Source: a virus. From it: a stretch of 62,887 bases of DNA. Each line of letters opens with the position of its first letter. Position 1 is the stretch's first letter. Below the pieces are notes generated by a model. That model did not search any database and was not told the origin of the DNA. It was given only the letters and a program-made list of their open reading frames with translations. The DNA is taken from positions 1-62,887 of IMG/VR virus record IMGVR_UViG_3300032006_002789. One strand, 5' to 3'. This document shows, piece by piece, positions 1 through 11,900 of this stretch. The translations under genes were made by a program, and so were the position numbers.

Positions 1-2901
1 TTAGATGAATTCAAAAAAGCTTATTTTATATCTCATGGATTCACCAGGGGTGCGACTTATAAATTCGCAACGGTTTGGGATAATACAGGCCCTAGGAGGA
101 GTACTTCAAAATCCTTTAGTGGTGGTGATTGGGAGTTGCCGTATGATGTTGACCCAGAGGGATTCCAATTAGACGTCCAGATTTTATCACTAGACGAAGG
201 TTATAACTCAGATCCGTACGCTGATGATATTGGCTTTTTTAACGGAGAATTAAAAGTTAGGGTAAAATACAACTCACTTTTGGCAGACGAAGACGGATAT
301 CTAAGATTTGGAATCAGTAGAGATGGAGGAATAAAATGGACAATGTTAGCTCCCCTTGCAGAGGCGGTAGATATGGACGGATATCATGAAATCGGATGGA
401 GGTCACTAGAATCTGGAATCTACCAAGTTTATGTTATAGATTTAAATAGACGGGAAATGATAAACATTAGGCCAGAATTAAGGCTATGCAACGGAAATGG
501 TTCACTGCTTAGTAGTTACCCTTCAAATTATAGCCCAAGATCAGGTCACGATACAGCACTGCAAAGCCAATACGGAGGTACTCGAAAGTGTGCGTCCAAA
601 AGTTCGTCGGCAGAATATCAAACCTGGTTAGACCACACACTTCTGCCCGCCTATTCAAATCCGCCAGTAACAGCATCCTCGTCATCACCTAACGGCCATC
701 ACCCTTGGCATAATTATTTAATCACAAGAATTAATGTTTCAACTTCAGGAGCGACAACCACCCCGAGCGGCTTAGCCGCAAATCAAACTTTTCCAGATTT
801 TGCTAGTCAAAATTGTGGCATGGCGTTAGCGCTCTCTAGCGATTCAAATCCTGCAGTATCAGTGGGAGATACGGTGGCGATGTCTCTCTATAGAGACCCA
901 TCGGAGACGGCAACGACCCCGACCGATCTGTTTTTGAAATTTTGGGGAGGTCTTGTAGAAAAACCGTCAAACTCAGCAGTGCCACTTACTCCAAATCCCG
1001 TTGAGCTTGAAAATTTAAATGCTCGAAGGTATCACCCGTATCATTTAAATTTAATAAGGGGTTGGTGTGAAGAGCTATGGAATGAGCTTCATGAGTTTGA
1101 AAAACACGAGATTAGATGGCATGCCTATTACTGGCGCGAGTATTTTGCTGGCCGATTAGAGCCCAATACTTCAGAGGGAACCACCACTTTTACCTACAGG
1201 ACATGGAATACATCAGAGGGGATCTGTACAAATCCCCCGATCGTCTATGATTACACATGCTTTACCGATTTAAATTTTAATTCAAACGGCGACTACATAC
1301 CGCCCCTCAACACTAACGGTGCAGAACTTCAAAAAGCCTCGGAAACTTCCGCTTGGGGCGGTCCAGTATTATTGTACCCAAATGCGCATAAGGTCCAAGG
1401 TTATAATTCGAATACAAATCTCTCTGCGGAGCAGGCGAGTCAGAACCCATTGCAGGGCGATCGATCGATGGCAGGAGGTCATCCAGGGCATATGAGTTTT
1501 ATGCTTTGCGACAGAGCCTTCGATACTACTACAGCCGCAACTGCTGGCTCATCTGCGGTTCTTTCTGACGGAGATGTTCCAAATCGCTGGGGCCCTCGGA
1601 TAGACACTACGTTGCCTGGGCTCCCAGGAAATGGTGAAAACTCTACCTTCGAAGGTCTTTACCCAGAGGCGGATAAACTTCATGGGTATACCCCTCAGAC
1701 AACCTACGAAGAAGCCCCAACGCTTTATGATGGAGTCGGGGCGAAGTATTTCAGTTTTCAAAATCCATTTTCAGAAAAATCCGAACACGGAATAGATAGC
1801 TGGGGAGTGGGCTCAACTTTGACGTCTTACGGAGGCTTTCAATTAGGGAATCCTGCACACGGCAGTAACTCTAGCCCAAGTGGCAGAGGGTGCCTTGGAG
1901 CAGAAAAAGATGTAAACTCATGGATTACTACAAGCGAAGGTAAATCACAGACCCACCTTAACCCCGAAGGTCGTGGAGGGAAAAAAAGAGGAGACTATAC
2001 AGGTGACTTTGGCAAACTAGATACTAGATCCTCATCTTTTACCGTAACTCCTCCAACAAATGCCGAATGGGGAGACCATTGCGACAGTCATGCAGGAAAA
2101 CCCATAAACCATGGACTTGCCTGGGACAGTTATGGACAGAAACCTAAATACTGGAAGGGTTTATTGCCTGGTCCACCTCTTACTACTAATAGATTTGGAC
2201 CAGAAACGCTTGAAGGTAAAGAACCAATTGGAAACCCAGGCGTAAGTTTTAATCTTGATACCCAAATAGCGGTAAACATCCAGGCACACCCAAACTCGAA
2301 TCCCTTAATTGACGAATATATTATAAGTTGGATGCCTGGATGGTTTGGCCAAACTGCGCCAAATGCAAGTAATAATATAGCCGCAAGATTACTTCCTCCA
2401 AACCGCAATGCAGCCTGGGCAAATATAGGCGTTCAAGCCACCCAAGCGTCATATACAAGTCTATTAAATTCGTATGGGTTATGGAACGAATGGCCCAAAT
2501 ACAACGACAGAAATACCGATTGGTCAGGCATCCATAGCCCAGATTACCTTGCAAAATACGGAACGCAAGGAGTTATCGCTGGAAAAACAAAGAATTCCTC
2601 TGGAAACTGGATAGACTCTGTGGTTGCAGCGGATGCTTTTAATGAGGAGGCCTACAAACTCTACCCTGGTTTCTGGAACGGGTCACAGGCGGGGCATGTT
2701 GCATATCCCTCTTGGCCTGCTGGAGGGAAGGACCCAGCACTAGCAAACTTCCACTTCGGAAAACCCTTCTTTTACTTCAAGCCAGACGTGCCAGGTCTTT
2801 ACAAGTTTCGATTTGAGCAAGATACAGCTCCAGCGGCTGGATGGAACACTCCAAAATTAGGAGAAGGATGTGCGTCAGATTACTTTTTGGTAGTGGTTTA
2901 A
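1..2901 (+). CDS. 5'-truncated virion (tail) structural protein
   Basis: The frame is open from the first base, so the start lies outside the window; 966 residues are visible. TTG at 136 is the first start-like codon but need not be used, because codons 1-45 read as ordinary protein. I do not recognise the whole protein. Visible residues about 55-155 hold a domain with ELKVRVKYNSLL, FGISRDGG and ESGIYQVYVIDL. The C-terminal domain of the M-like tail protein at 23387-26212 carries the same series (QLKLTVDYNSLV, WGISRNGG, EAGIQRLAIADL), so this is probably a virion protein. The rest is rich in Gly, Asn, Pro and aromatics, without membrane segments, and ends in a beta-rich segment. It converges on the giant tail gene; the two stop codons share the bases TTAA at 2898-2901. 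Structural role likely, exact role unknown. Confidence 0.7.
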   Translation, partial: LDEFKKAYFISHGFTRGATYKFATVWDNTGPRRSTSKSFSGGDWELPYDVDPEGFQLDVQILSLDEGYNSDPYADDIGFFNGELKVRVKYNSLLADEDGYLRFGISRDGGIKWTMLAPLAEAVDMDGYHEIGWRSLESGIYQVYVIDLNRREMINIRPELRLCNGNGSLLSSYPSNYSPRSGHDTALQSQYGGTRKCASKSSSAEYQTWLDHTLLPAYSNPPVTASSSSPNGHHPWHNYLITRINVSTSGATTTPSGLAANQTFPDFASQNCGMALALSSDSNPAVSVGDTVAMSLYRDPSETATTPTDLFLKFWGGLVEKPSNSAVPLTPNPVELENLNARRYHPYHLNLIRGWCEELWNELHEFEKHEIRWHAYYWREYFAGRLEPNTSEGTTTFTYRTWNTSEGICTNPPIVYDYTCFTDLNFNSNGDYIPPLNTNGAELQKASETSAWGGPVLLYPNAHKVQGYNSNTNLSAEQASQNPLQGDRSMAGGHPGHMSFMLCDRAFDTTTAATAGSSAVLSDGDVPNRWGPRIDTTLPGLPGNGENSTFEGLYPEADKLHGYTPQTTYEEAPTLYDGVGAKYFSFQNPFSEKSEHGIDSWGVGSTLTSYGGFQLGNPAHGSNSSPSGRGCLGAEKDVNSWITTSEGKSQTHLNPEGRGGKKRGDYTGDFGKLDTRSSSFTVTPPTNAEWGDHCDSHAGKPINHGLAWDSYGQKPKYWKGLLPGPPLTTNRFGPETLEGKEPIGNPGVSFNLDTQIAVNIQAHPNSNPLIDEYIISWMPGWFGQTAPNASNNIAARLLPPNRNAAWANIGVQATQASYTSLLNSYGLWNEWPKYNDRNTDWSGIHSPDYLAKYGTQGVIAGKTKNSSGNWIDSVVAADAFNEEAYKLYPGFWNGSQAGHVAYPSWPAGGKDPALANFHFGKPFFYFKPDVPGLYKFRFEQDTAPAAGWNTPKLGEGCASDYFLVVV

Positions 2902-5900
2902 AATTCAGGTATAGCTCTAACCCAGTTTATTTGATTATCCTTTACGAGTGCGACGTATAGTGCTGCATAATCAGTGTCCCACCACAAGTGCCCTTCTTCT
3001 GCATCTGCAGGAGGAATACTTTGAACTTTCACTTTTCCGCCAGCGTCACCAACCTCCCACCTCGGAGTGGCCGCCTCGGCATTATAAACAATTCCTTTCC
3101 CATGAGCAAGCGGCATGCCCTGATCCGTGTCGACGTCACTTAAATCATTAATATTTAAAGTTCCAATATGTGACCTTTGAAGTTTTCCTGCAGTATCAAG
3201 GTTACTACCAAGGAAGGTTCCGCCTGATTGGATGGTTAAGGTATTTGGATTAACCGTTAGGACTCCGTTAGGATTGTCAGTTCCATGACCCGATGAAACA
3301 TAAGTTATCATAGAGCTACCATTTCTACCGATAGTAACATTTCCATTTCCATCCAAGTACCAGCCAACCTCCCCAGCGCCACTCATATTATTAGTGCCGT
3401 GTTGATTATGCAGTGTTGCGCTAGTGCTATCTGCATCGTCACCGTCAGCATTCACAATTAATTCGGCATCATCTTCCATAGTCAGCGTATTCTTAACGAA
3501 AGACTCGTCAACCATCTCTAGGCCAGTACTTACGCTATTAAAGCTGGCGCCCATTCCCTCCCACCGAGTAGTGTCAGCAGTAGGATCGGCGTTGCCGCCG
3601 TCATTCGCAGGGATCGCAGCCTTATTCATATAATAAGCGCCATTGTACTTTACAACATCCCTTCTGGTAATCTGATCATTGTTAGCAAAGTAGAAATACT
3701 CCAATTTACTACCCCAATCACCTCTAAATACAATAGCAGGTCCAGCGATATTACTTTGTTTTGATTTACTAAATTGTTGTCTAACGACTTGATTTATACT
3801 TGTATTCTGTAGGGTTTTTCCTGTAATTGTAAAATCGATATAAGGGGAGTCTTCACCAGATACAGCATTAGACGCATCCAGAACCGTTCCGACGTTATTT
3901 GCATAGTTTATAGCTCCTACATTGATATTTACGCCATTCGATGCACTCACCTCCCATTGTCCAGCGGCCGTGGGAGTAGCATCGTAGATTAATTTATCTG
4001 CGCCTTGATAAACTGTAATCGTCGTCCCACTTCCATCGTAAAATGTAACCGCCCCATCCTTATCGGCTGTTAGCTGGTGGGCGGAATTACTCAATACTAC
4101 AGTTATTGGAGATACAGCTCCTCGGCTCTTACTAAAAGTTTGAGTAGTTGAAGTGGCAAACTCATCTCCGTTTGCCTTCCTGCCTGTAATTTGATACGTG
4201 ATAGTCGCTGCTTCTTGATCATTATTTAGACCACTAGCTACCCCATATGTTGCAGTATTTCCGTTTTGCCCCGAAGGGTTTGCATTAGGAGTAATATGAT
4301 CACCAGGGCTTGAGGCAGTTACAGTCCACTTTGATTTATCTGAAGCTGCTACGCTGCTCACATAAGTAAGTGCGGTAGCGCCCTCATATACTTGTATAGC
4401 TGTCCCAGAACCAGTGTAGTCGCTAACTTGACCAAACTCATTGGCAGTCAGTGTGTGATTCTCGTTGCTATTAACAACAGAGATTGCGTCTAGTCCCTCG
4501 TCTAAGACCTGGACAGTCGTAGAATCAGAAGGCCATTGCTCGAGATTCTTTCCTGCTTCAAAGTGAGGGTCTTTGACTACAGCCCTAATTTTAAAACCAT
4601 TAGCGAGTACAGCACGATTATCTTCGCTGTTTATATTGGTAATAGTTAATGTCCCAACGCCATTATTATTATCTACAGCGATAGTGCAACTGCTAAGGAC
4701 TTTAGTGCGGTCAGCAGCGCTAAAATCAGTCCCATCCTTTTTTATCAAGTGCCAGCTTATGTTCGATTTATGAAGATGAGCGGAGTTAGTGTCGGTAACA
4801 GTCTCAGGATTATGGCCGTCTATACGAGAGGGTAAAATATCATGGGGAGCCAGGGGTATATTAGGAGTGTGTGCGGTAAACGTAATAGAGGTAGGAGTCA
4901 AGTCGGCGTCCTTCAACCTCTTAATAACATAACTAGAGGACTCAAGCCTTAGAGTTTTAGCGCTTGTACCTTCCTTTAGTTTTTGAATAACAACTTCATC
5001 AGAAAGAGTCCTTCCGTCTGGCGCGACAGTCCAAGCCTTAATTTTAATTCCAGCCTTATCTTGACCTTTCCACGATTGATCGAGCGGTCGACTAGAATCA
5101 AGAAATAACCTTTCTAAACCTCTCTTGCCACTGCTCCTGAATATAATTTGATTATTCTCTAATCTACTGTCATGATTTTTAGCTTCTATTATAGGATTAT
5201 TATTAATATCCTGATCAGATCCCTCCAGTAGCGGCTGGTCATCCCAGGAATAAAGATCCCAAATTACCTTATTTCGCTGAGGTAAATCATTGAGATATCC
5301 TGGGCCGCCACTTAAATCTGGAAGCTGATCTATATCACCCTCAAAACCTACACAATTAGCGGTTATTATTATTTCCCCTGGTGTTATTGTAAGATCCTCT
5401 TGTTGCCCAACAACTAGAGAGGTGGCCTCAAGACTTAAACTATAAGGAACTACCCCGCTATTTGCACGACTAAATGTTTGAGTCTTTACAAGAGAACCTG
5501 TGTCCCCTTTTATATTTCTATAGTTTATTGTATAACTAATTAAAGAGGTTCTGTGATGCCTACTTTTACTCATTGAGGTCGGAATACCAGAAGCCCATTT
5601 CTTATTTGCCTCGACAGGAGTGTAAGTATTAGCAGGAACAACATTTGTGCCCTCAACTTTATCTATGTAAAAAGTACCAACTGGAATATCACTGTGAGTA
5701 ATATCTTTCGAGCGATAAACAACATCAACTCCACCCCAATATGTTCCATTTGTAAGAATAGGGTCGTTACCTGTCCCTGATTTATTTTCTGCATCCGCTA
5801 TAAAAGTAGCCAACATGGATCTAACGGTTACGCCTTGATTTCCCCACCAATCGCTGTCCTTTTCGCGATTAAAAATAGCCCAGTAAATAATACTAGAAGT

Positions 5901-8900
5901 TTCTTGAGTAACTATTTCATCAAGATTAGTGCCCTTAGGGCTGTGCTCAAAGGCTATAGATGTAGAGCTATCATTTAAGGTTAATGGCGTTAATTGTACG
6001 CTACCCTCCCACATAAATACATCGGTTTGAGCGCCACTTAAAGAGGAGTCTTCGACAACATAAGTTTGCACTTGTTCATTAACCGTAAACACAAGATTAT
6101 TAGTTCCGCTTGAAGAGGCGGTTTTATTCATCTTAAATCCGCCGTTTACTATTTGAGTAACCTTACTTCCGCTTTGGATACCTGGCCCACTAACATCTTG
6201 ACCAACAGCAAAGCCCGTTCCGCTAGTATCAACCTGTCGGTTACCGTTAGTTGTCGTACAAGATGCGGTAGCTTCTGTTTGAGCCTCCATCTCCCAAACT
6301 AGTTGAGCCTCAAAACTTGCAGCCTCGTTATCTAGTAAACATGTTAAATTATCAGTGCCCTCCTCCAGCAGGATTATGGAAAGTTCGTCTTGAAAATCTC
6401 CATAAGGGTTTTTAGAGCTAGAATTAGCTACGGCATCATATTGAGCAACTGAAACATCATCTGGCCTCTCAGATATAATTTTTATTGTGGCCTGCTCAAG
6501 GGTTTTTATTTGGCTTGGTTTTACATAAGCATCAACTATTTGATTTTCTTTGGTAATTTCTACCGTTAGACCGTCGCCGCTCATTAAAGTATTAAGAGCC
6601 TGATCAGAATAGAGTTCAAGTCCAGCAGGAGGCTCCCATGTAACGGAGGCTAGATGCTTACCACTTTCGGCCCCCAAGGAATATCCAGATTGCTCAGACG
6701 GCAAAAGATTAGTTACCCTAGCAAAAACCCTAATAGGATCGGTATCTTCATATGTTGCGGTTGTTCCGTCGGCACTCCAGGTCGGAACGCCCCCGTTAGG
6801 AATAATTGAATTATCTCTTTTTAATATTACCGTTTGAGTAGATGCACCCAAGACGATTCCACGCTCGGAGTCGCCGCCCTCGGCAATATAAATCGTTTCC
6901 TGAGCAAAAATAGTTCTTTTTGTGTTGGGGTCAGTGAATTGAAATTCTACACTTACGCTATTTGGCGAGCCATCACTAGAATTAGCTACTTGAACACTTT
7001 CAACTGGAACTCCATTCAAATTTGCTACTGAGCTAGCGCCGTGAGTTCTAAGGTGGAATATTCTTTGCCATTGGTCGGCATCGCCATCAGTCCAAGAAGT
7101 CTCGGCACCTTCATCATAATAAGTATAACCCACTTGCCAGGGCGCGTCGATTTTAGGATCGCTAGCTAAAGTTTGAGGAGCTTGGGGAGTCCCTCGATTA
7201 ATTTTATATTTAAGACTTCTAGTTGTAGAATATTCATTACCCTTACTATCTGCAGCTGTAATTTTGGCGGTATGAATATGAAGAGATGGCCTGTTACTTA
7301 TCGAGCCTTGCCCAGACTGATTATCGTCGCTGCTAGTTTTTCCGTTGGCCCCTGTTTCTAATTGAACAAATAAATTAACATTATCATCTCCCTCTAAAGC
7401 CTCAGCCCAGACATAGGCGGTGGCGTAGTCCGTTATTGAGGTTTCTCCATCTCTACTAAATTGAGCGGTTAACGTGCGCTTATTTGTTTCGTCTAGGGCT
7501 CCCTTACCCTTACCTCTTATGATACTTAAAGGTTTGTCAACCTCGAGAAAACCAGCTGCACCACCATCAAGTACGTCCGACAGGGTTATGGAGTCCAAAG
7601 CCTCAAGATCGCCGCTTGAGTTTATTGGAGTTCTAGCATAATTATCTGCGGACAATAGTATGGGTAATTTTGTGATAGGATCAACATAATCTTGTCCTTG
7701 ATTTGTTACATCAATAGGTTCACTGGCAGCGACAACGAGCAATTGATCTTCAATCGCGTCTCTACCAATTCTAACGTTATATTTATTATTATTTTGCCAT
7801 ACCTTATCAGTATCCGAAGTTTGTTCGTGAACTTCTTCAACTCCAGCCGCGCGGCCATCATCAGCGTTAGCAGATGGCCCGTACCTACCAGGAAATACAT
7901 CAGTCCTAATAGCCTTAAGTCGAGATATTACGTTATCCCTCGCGTCGTTATCACTAGGAAAATCATCACTTAATTTTTTATAGTTCTTTAATATACTGGG
8001 CTCATCATTCCTGTCTGTATAGGTTGGAAGGTCACCAAGGAACGTTAAAGTTTTCGCGCCACTAGCATTCGCGTTCTTTGTGAGGGTGAATTCTGTAGAG
8101 CTTCCAATGGATTTAACCCTAGTTCCAGATTGAATACCTGAGCCGCTAACCCGCTGCCCGACAGTTATACTATTAGTGGATTCTCCAGCAGATAGACTAA
8201 CGGTTGAATTTCCACTGGTCAAGCTGCAACTTATTTCATCATCGCCATCTGTAAACATTAAATCTCTAAGAGAGATGTAATAAAATTGAAGATCCCCAGA
8301 AAGGGTTCCATTAGTATCAGCGGCAAATCTATAAAACAAAGAGACTTGGTCGGCAAAAACTAGATCCTCTTCATAGTTCCTCAACGACCACCCGCCACCA
8401 TGATATTGTTGATTGGTTATATCTGCGTCATAGTACAAATCCATAGGCAGGTTATTTTCATACTGCCAAACAGTTTGAAGTTCCAGTTTTTGGTCTTTAT
8501 TTTTATTCTTGATCGCAGTCCCATCTAGGGGATTTATAAAGAATACGCTTTGACCGAACGATTCTGCATCCTTATATATCGCTGCAGTAGAGTCCCCAAT
8601 ATCAAGAGCCTGGATAGTGAGTGTTGCGTTAGATCTGTATTGAAGTGCTGTAGTATAAAGTTGGGCAGAGCATTGAGTTCCATCATTTATCCCAAAATTC
8701 CTATGAAATAATTGTCTCCAATAAACCGAATTAGTGACAGGTTTTCCCAGAGATGCAGTGGGATTTATATAAATAAATACCCCATTTGCGCCGTAAGTAG
8801 TTGGAGCAATGACAGTATCCCCTTGTTGATATTCTTGGGTTACTACATAATCTCCTTTTGGGGTACGAGGAGCTTTTCCTGCACCGCTATAAGGCTCAAC

Positions 8901-11900
8901 AATTTCTTTATTTTCTATCGCATAAAAATCCGCAAGAATACCTTCTTGATACTCAGATCCCGTACCTTCAAAGTCTAAATCTTTATTTGAAGTTCCGCCG
9001 TCTAATTTAAGAAAGTGTTTTGATGATATTCCGTTAAAGTTTGTGTTGCCGCTACCAATATACCCAGCAGCAGTAGGATCATAATCCTCTTCTTTATCAA
9101 ATACCATTAACCCAAATGTACCACTATTAGAATCACTGTCTTCAAGATAAAGGGCAACCTTTATTCTGGCACGATTAACCCCAGAGCTATCTTCTTCAAA
9201 TGCCAAACGATAAACCTCTCGCTTTCTGTCTCCGCCTTGAGATCCCTCTGGATCAGAAATATCAAACTGCCACTTTATTCCATGGTGAACAACTTCTCCA
9301 GCGGGGTTTTGAAAACTTGCATTAGCGTCGATGACTTTAGGGGTCCTTGTGGATAATTGATTCCATTCATCATAAGTAACTATGTTAGATGAAACAACAA
9401 GAGCAACCAAGCCAAACGTTGCCCCGCTTGTTTGTCGAATATTACCCTCAATTACTAGCTCGCCATCCTCGAACTTAAGCACCCCATTTTTAGCCTGAAA
9501 AGAAAAGCTTCCGTCCCCTCTTATATAAAACCCTGGTTGAGATTCGCCAGCCTCAGGATTATCAATTCTCGTCCAGTGGGCCTCGCCCGCTCCGCCTGGA
9601 GCATGACTGGGCTGCATTGCAATCTGCTGCACCGTTATATCTAGCGTAGCATTTTCGGGAGCAGTGCCCGTAAATGTAATAGTAACACTCCCTTGAAGTT
9701 CTGGAGGCGCGCTAGTTCCATTAATTTGCGCAGTCCAACCAAAAGAAGCAGAAGGATTCAACGTGGCGTTACCAGCGTTAAGAACTTTTTCAACAATGAT
9801 ATTCTCAGAAGGGACAACAAGACTTCCCTCATCAAGGGCAAATTTATTTCTACCTTCAAATTGAATAAGATCGTCGCTTTCTGGCCTTAGGAAAATGATA
9901 TCATCTGGCTTTTCTCCGTCAACGACTTGAATTCTCTTCTTAACGGTTGCACCAATATCTTTTACCGCCTTAAAATAACCTCGAGTAGGGTTAGAGAAGG
10001 TGACGACTTGATCCTTTTTGTACTCTATAGCCCTGTCACCCGCCTTATTTACTTGAGAAAATGGAAAATCATCCCACCCTACAGTTCCGTCTATACTGCT
10101 ACCAATCGTTCCCCACGCTCCAGCCCCAGCGACATAATCGTTTAAAGACTCTATCGGTTGTTCAAAATTTATACGCTCAGAAGTAGAAGCTCTAGTCCCC
10201 CCATAAACCCTAATATCCTCAGCGCCTATAGTGCCAGCGCGCACCTTATCTGCAATTAAATCTTTAATTTTTGCGGAGGTTATGGCTGCGTCAGCAATTG
10301 AAGCCGAACCAATTACAGCATTAGCAAACGCGTGAAAGGCCTGTTTAATGCCTACGCCCCTGACAAATTGAGCGACAACAAAATCGCCCTCCTGCATTAA
10401 GGAGTTATCACTTGGCTGGTCTAATTTTATTCTTTGATAGTCATAAACAATTCGATCATGAGCCTCATCATTAGCGTCTGCGTCATGTTTAGTGCTTGAT
10501 ACAATAGCAAGATTAGAAGGGTTTGCATGAGAGAATCTATAAATTGCCTTTTTCTCTACAGTTTTTAATGGGTTAGTTATATCGTTAGTGTCTGTTGCAA
10601 TACCATCGGGAGCGTGAAAGGTTTTTGGGGATACGGTAACTACAAGATCATCTAAATTGGCATCAGTAGAAGAATTATTTACAGGAGGAATACTAACCCC
10701 TTCCCCGCCAGAAATAGTTACAACGTTATTATCAGCAGAAGCAGAGATACTGGCATCAAGATTTGCGGTAGCATTTATTATTGTTGCAAGTTTCGCAGCT
10801 GCGTCATTATCGTCCGAGGGCTCGGAGACTGCAGTGGTATCTGTTCCTGCTATTGATAGTTTAACAACATCATCACTTGCAACGTCTTGAATTGTAACTG
10901 TAAGTGATTCGCGAGTATTTTCCCCTTCATCTTTCTTAGTGCCATGTGAAGTAGCTTCGTCAGAATTAAGCTCTTTAGTGTCTCTGGGAGTCCAATAAAT
11001 AAAAAATTTATCCGTAGCTTGAAATTCATCCTTAAGTTTTTCCTTAAGGTCCGTTCTAGTATAGTCAGCGGGGTCAAAGTTGTTATCGTCAAGAACTATG
11101 GGGTGAGTGTCGTTTATATAATTTTGAAGATTGTGTTCAATTGAGAGATTTGAAGAGTGGGGAGCAGTATTAGGAACCCCTCCATCATCAGTAGGATCTA
11201 TATTTATTCCACTTGCCTCAATCAGATACCCAACTCCCTTATTATATAAGTAATGAGTTCCCCAACTAATCCTCCCATCTACAGAGTCAACAACAAATGG
11301 GTTATTAGGAATTAAAGCTATAGTATTTTCGAATTGTTCCGTGATGCCCTGTTCAAAATCCTCTAAATCTGTAACCTTAGCTTGACCCAAGGCCATCCTA
11401 AATCCGTTCGAAGGGTCAGGAAAAAATAAACTTTTATTTCTAGCTTTATCTACGGTCCTGACCCAAAAATATTTTACTTCATTAGTTTTTCCTTTTAACC
11501 TAAGGCTATTCTGGTTGGCGGGGACAGTGATTGCAATTCTGCCATTTGCGGCAGGATTCTTATTTTTTAAAAGATTTTCTGCGGGATCTGTTGGGAGTTG
11601 AGTGAGATAAGAATAACCTTCTCCGTCCTTTTGGCTTTCAGTTTCCACAACACTAAAACCATCATGCTTAGAGTAGAGACTTTTATAAGCTTGTCCGTAA
11701 ACCCTAAGGGTTTCATCTTTCCATGTGGGAGTATCCCCATGATTGTCCCAGAAATTATTTTGAGCAGTAATTATTATATCTTCAGAATCTGGTTGATGTT
11801 CGCTGTAGTGGGGCTCCAGGCACTGATAAATCTTAGGTTCGGATTGACCATTCTTCTTTCCAGAAATCCAATCCCCAGGATTATATAACGTCTCAGGCTC

